64,000 bases of DNA, from contig JBOZIK010000001.1 of NCBI GenBank assembly GCA_051453625.1, positions 139,175,464 through 139,239,463 of the forward strand, read 5' to 3'. A program made the position numbers and the translations under genes. The stretch comes from Welwitschia mirabilis. Its lineage: Eukaryota > Gnetophyta > Gnetopsida > Welwitschiales. The notes below the pieces were generated by a model. The model worked only from the letters and a program-made list of their open reading frames with translations, had not been told where the DNA came from and made no database searches. Positions 60,281 to 64,000 of this stretch are shown piece by piece. Positions within the stretch are counted from its first letter, which is position 1. Every line of letters begins with the position of its first letter.

Positions 60281-61502
60281 AATTTGCTGAAAATAAGTGT
60301 AGAATATAGCTACAACCACATAAAGAAATCCCTTAACATTAACCTTCACATCAGTGAATGTGCAAATATCAATGCCAATAACCACAAACACAATAGCTAG
60401 TTTCACCTCTGTGGTGTAGCTCTTATCATTAAGAATCCATTCCATAACAAAAACCATGGGAATCATGCTTAGCTTTGATATCTATAGAGGATCAATCAAG
60501 AGAAAATAAAAAAAAGAACCAATGATATTCAGATATGAGATCTAGCAAATAGTATTAAAAAGTAAAAAAATTAAGAAAAAATCTAGAAATTCTCACTTGG
60601 TAAAACCTGACAGAATTCAACATTAGACTAAGATTCATTCCTCCTATTGAAGTATTTGCAATAATAGAGAACCAAAGTGATTCCCAAAGAGAAACCTCCC
60701 TGGAGGTGGAGTAGCCGATGGCATTTGACACAAAATCCACAAGTGTAATAACAATAAAATGAAAGGCAGTAAGTGTAGTAGCTGCATTCAAGAACAAACA
60801 AGAAAACACATCAAAATCTTGAATGACTTTAAAAGAATTTAATCTCTAAAGAAGCCAAATGATTTTGAAAGAAATTACTTGAAAATCAACATGAAAATAA
60901 ATAACATCCGATATTACTTTTGAAATATTTAAATTTCATCCTCCCAAATGAAGGGAATAGAAAACTGATGAGACCTCACATGGCTTTTAAGGCTCTAGTC
61001 TCAAAAACAAAGACATAATCAAATATGATACAACTTGGAGAGTACTCAATTCCAAAAAGCAAAAAACATAAAAAACATGAAATATTATATGCTTTTGAAA
61101 GAATGTAATCCCTGAGACAACAAATATAAAGACTCACAAAATCTAACATGTCAAAAATTTAATACTCATGAAAGCAAAAAAAATGAAAATTCATCAAATT
61201 ATAGATAATTTTGAAAGAAAAATTCTTAAATCTTATATAACTTTTAAGGCATTCAATCTTTGGAAATATGCCAAAAAGTAGGGATAAAAAAGGTAGATCT
61301 ATTAAGAAGTACTAAACTCTATGGAAGAAGCTAGATCTAGGTTATCAAGATAGAAAGAAGAAATATTCTTACCAAATTAAAAGTCATACCCATCTTTGGG
61401 CATGAATTTTTTATTAGCCATAATAATACTAATTAAACTAACAACATTCATCCCCTATACCCCTGCATTTGAAAGAATCTATTTCCTCTTAGATGAGACC
61501 AT
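60281..61502 (-). pseudogene. UDP-rhamnose/UDP-galactose transporter-like gene fragment (three exons)
   Basis: The family moves nucleotide sugars into the Golgi lumen. Exon 1 (61,502-61,373) opens MVSSKRK and contains GMNVVSLISIIMANKKFMPK; it ends at a GTAAGA donor. Exon 2 (60,781-60,597), after a tgcag acceptor, reads ATTLTAFHFIVITLVDFVSN, WESLWFSIIANTSIGGMNLS and LMLNSVRFYQ, then a GTGAGA donor. Exon 3 (60,481-60,281), after a tatag acceptor, reads ISKLSMIPMVFVMEWIL and DVKVNVKGFL, ending QQI before GTAAGT. Phases join correctly (introns about 591 and 115 bp). Exon 1 has three stops, and the C-terminal half of the protein is absent, so it is a pseudogene. Confidence 0.85.
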
Positions 61503-61714
61503 TTTAGATAAATGAGAACACTAGAGTCTTTAGGAAAACACACTTAATTAGTCTCCAAATGAGGTGAGTGCCTAGAAATATTGAAGCACTAACTTCTATT
61601 AGAGTGGAATGGAGCAAGTTAATAGCCTTTTATGACATGAGTTGTTTTTCTTCCTGAGTTGTCCAATTAGGAAATAAAAGTTTAGCACTATAAAGTCAAA
61701 GCTCAAGCATCATT

Positions 61715-61954
61715 CTATTGGTGTGAGTGTTGTGATGGAACCCTATTCCTGTTAAAGGGAATGTCAGTGAAGGCCTTCTTATGAAGAGCTACCAAGGCTA
61801 GCCCATATGCAGGATAAAATTGCCTACTTTGGATAAGAAATAGGCATTTGTTGATTAATACCCTAGCAAAACCCTCAGTATCCTTACCAAATGTATTTAC
61901 AAATGCTAATGCATTCTCTATATTCTCATTCTTCAAGCCATCCAAATGAAACAC
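61715..61954 (-). CDS. Unrecognised open frame upstream of the transporter fragment
   Basis: Seventy-nine codons are open, with GLKNENIENALAFVNTFGKD, TEGFARVLINKCLFLI and QFYPAYGLALVALHKKAF. The composition is protein-like, unlike the AT-driven frames elsewhere. The apparent start is GTG and an in-frame stop lies two codons before it, so it is more likely an exon piece than a whole gene. It may come from a different source gene captured by the same element. I do not recognise the family. Confidence 0.4.
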   Translation of the reverse strand: MFHLDGLKNENIENALAFVNTFGKDTEGFARVLINKCLFLIQSRQFYPAYGLALVALHKKAFTDIPFNRNRVPSQHSHQ

Positions 61955-63416
61955 AAGTCAGACATTTGATCTGTGCAAATGAAAATCACTAAACTAAATG
62001 TCATAGAGAAGTAGCAAATAAACATGGAAATACTGAAAACAAATATCAAAAACCTAAAAATGACAGAGTTTTTCACCTTTTGTCTATAGAAAAAATTCAA
62101 ATTGATTTTTCATTCTTTTCTTTCCAAGAGATATGATCATGCAAACAAATATTTAAGGTTAAATCCTAAGTGAAACAAAAATGCCAGAGCCTAAGAGAGA
62201 TTAGGTCAGATATCGTACAAGTGGTAAGCAAGGAGCATGAGTGGTGAATTGAGGGTTTACGTGAAATATTTTCATTTTCTCTTTTAATAAATGCACATGC
62301 TTAACTTTTTTCTTTCTTTTTATAGAGGATTTTAAGGCATTTGTTCCTTAAGCACCTTAAAAACATGCCTTATTTTTAAGGCATGTTTTAATAAATGCCT
62401 TAAAATAACTTAAAAGTGGCTCTTAAGAAATTTATTTAAATCAATGCCTTAAAAAATTTAATTTATTCTCTTTTCAAGGAATTTACTAAAATAAACGCCT
62501 CAAATAAAAGGAATTTATTAAAATATATGCCTTAAAAGCCTATATATCTTATAGTGAATACATCAAACTCTACCTAACTACTATAATGTATTATGCACAT
62601 CCTATGTATCATTAGGAACTTTCACTGTGTTTATTAGGGTTTTTTATTTTTAAAGGCATGTTTGTAATAAATACCTCCATTACCCTTAACTTTGATTTTG
62701 ATATTTTTGCACAAAAAATTATCGTGATAAGAGATCAAAAGGTAGGAGATGCCTTCATTATTATTGAGAGAAATCTTTCTTGGTATTGGGATGTATCTCC
62801 TTCATTAAGGTACTACTGCTTTGTAACATAAATTTTGGTTTAACTTAATCAAAATAATTTCCTTTTCCTTATTTTCTTATGTGTGATTTAATTTAAATAT
62901 GACTTTATGATAGCTTCATACTTGACATAGATCATGAGGGTAATCTTTGTTAAGGTTAAAACTATTAGAGTAGTCGCATTGCATTTTATCTTGCATTTTC
63001 TAGCATAATATTGCATATTTTTCATATTCTATTTGATGTACATGATAACTTAAGTTGCTTAGGATTTAGTGATAGTTTTCCTTGATTGATTTAAATTATA
63101 TAAGATTGATCTCTATAATAGATTAAATTGGTAGTTGGATATATGTTTCATTTAGAGTAGTCTTTGCATTTTATTATATAGTGTATTTACTTTACATTAT
63201 TTCTTACATTGTTATTTATTTTCATCCATTTAAACAAGAGTACAAAAATAAATTTTTAAAAATTAATTCTCTTTCTTCTCACCTAATGCCTTCAAGAGAT
63301 TATGACATTTAGGTTTACTCCCATATATACTAACATGTGTATTTTACAAATATATTTGTGATTTTAAGGATTTTCTTAAGGACATAGCAATTAAAAAAAT
63401 ACACATTGCAAGATCT

Positions 63417-63434
63417 TGACATCATTGTCAGTGA
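63417..63434 (+). other. Primer-binding site (decayed tRNA-Asp type)
   Basis: TGACATCATTGTCAGTGA aligns with TGGCGCCGTTGCCGGGGA, mostly by transitions, three bases after the LTR end. Confidence 0.55.
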
Positions 63435-64000
63435 ATCCCACAAGGAGCTTGAGGATTATAATTACTTAGATAAGTGGTTTGTATTTTTATTTAGGTATCT
63501 CTCTATAGTAATATTGTATTTTATAGTATATTCATAGGTTTTTCATTTTGTAGTTTTACATTTTTATTTCATAAATGTCTTGTCATCTCCCTTATCATCT
63601 AGATGATGTGCTATGGATAATGAATAATAAAATTAGGGTCTTTATTTTTATTAAAAACTAGGGTTTTCCTATAATCTCCTTTATTGTTCAAATGACTCAG
63701 GTGGATGACTATCAATTTTGTTTATTTGTTTTTCTACAAATCTATTTTTTTGTTTTTTTTTAATTTTTAGGATTTTATATGAGTTGTCATCTAGGTGTAT
63801 CATTGAGATGAGCATCGAGATGACACTTGAAAAGATAACTTTGAGCATGTAGGAATATGATAAACTTGGGTAAAAAGACAAAGTATCAGAGAGAGTGAAT
63901 GCTAATTAAAGAAGACATTAGAGATGGCTTAGTCAACTATGAACTAAACTTAGGCATGCATACCTCAGTTATGTAAGAAATTTTAAGGATTAAATAAGAA
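63435..64000 (+). other. Leader of the plus-strand Athila element, running off the window
   Basis: Related in reverse complement to the level 2 leader (63,785-63,890 to 33,620-33,690). It contains a perfect TCATCTAGATGA at 63,595-63,606. The minus-strand open frame 63,681-63,881 is antisense to this leader and has no support. Confidence 0.6.

Larger units (their letters stand above)
58626..62538. mobile_element. TIR element carrying gene fragments (Pack-type candidate)
   Basis: The left end begins CTTTTAAGGTGTTTTCATTG and the right end, in reverse complement, begins CTTTTAAGGCATATATTTTA. Imperfect inverted similarity continues for about 70 bp and related ggcatttt/ccttaaaa words extend to about 200 bp on both sides. 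The body holds three exons of a transporter pseudogene and a second ORF of unknown origin, but no transposase. It lies inside an Athila LTR, so the gene pieces were brought in. Long TIRs with captured exons suggest a MULE- or hAT-type non-autonomous element. Confidence 0.6.
58215..63413 (+). repeat. Athila-family LTR (plus strand), interrupted at 58,626-62,538
   Basis: The left part starts TGTTGTAATGCCAATTT and follows the reverse complement of 34,122-35,221: gggtatttt, aatggagag, and the block around 58,530-58,620. The right part resumes at about 62,547 (acatcaaactctacct) and continues through gataagagatcaaaaggta (62,729 on) to ...CAAGA at 63,413. Without the insertion the LTR is about 1.29 kb, close to the 1.1 kb of the level 2 LTRs. 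A PBS follows. Confidence 0.8.

Overview
This is a gene-poor, very AT-rich stretch of plant nuclear DNA made almost wholly of old, nested, decayed LTR retrotransposons. The plant assignment rests on the retroelement lineages (Athila-type Ty3, chromodomain Ty3 and copia), on primer-binding sites matching initiator tRNA-Met and a tRNA-Asp-type sequence, and on a broken copy of a plant Golgi nucleotide-sugar transporter gene. I see no intact host gene, no rRNA or tRNA gene and no CRISPR array. Almost every reading frame is broken, and in the frames I read closely the stops are mostly ones a C-to-T change in CAA, CAG or CGA would give, as expected of long-methylated DNA.

Layout. 1-4.2 kb: the 5' part of a minus-strand Ty3 element (family A: gag, protease, RT, start of RNase H) with a tandem-repeat leader and an LTR. 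4.2-7.7 kb: unassigned AT-rich DNA with a small TIR-bearing element at its end. 7.7-46.6 kb: a nested stack. Level 0 is a minus-strand Athila-like element (LTR and PBS near 44.9-46.6 kb, gag at 43.2-43.9, protease at 41.8-42.1, then an accessory ORF). That ORF is split by level 1, a plus-strand element at 8,111-39,254 with 1.3-kb LTRs, a tRNA-Asp-type PBS and one unrecognised ORF. That ORF is in turn split by level 2, a minus-strand Athila element at 10,561-35,221 that still has recognisable gag, protease, RT and integrase. Level 2 holds level 3: a truncated chromovirus pol (11,658-13,163), a nearly full-length chromovirus (13,164-22,224) and a plus-strand family-A LTR and leader (22,225 to about 23,843). 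Levels 1 and 2 are supported by near-matching 5-bp target duplications and by reading frames that run across the emptied sites.

46.6-58.2 kb: two broken minus-strand copia elements with an accessory ORF between them. 58.2 kb to the end: a plus-strand Athila LTR and leader. The LTR is interrupted by a 3.9-kb element with terminal inverted repeats (58,626-62,538) that carries three exons of a UDP-rhamnose/UDP-galactose transporter-like pseudogene.

The most unusual feature is inside the 13,164-22,224 chromovirus. On the strand opposite its gag-pol there is a minisatellite of about 20-bp units, then a TATA box, a pyrimidine-rich leader and a coding-like region of at least two exons ending at 21,631. 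This looks like a separate antisense transcription unit carried between the 5' LTR and gag. Three minus-strand ORFs (near 25, 39/8 and 54 kb) share a plant transposon-protein pattern around an R-x-FY core. Five runs of N mark assembly gaps, and two of them are flanked by exact or near-exact duplications.
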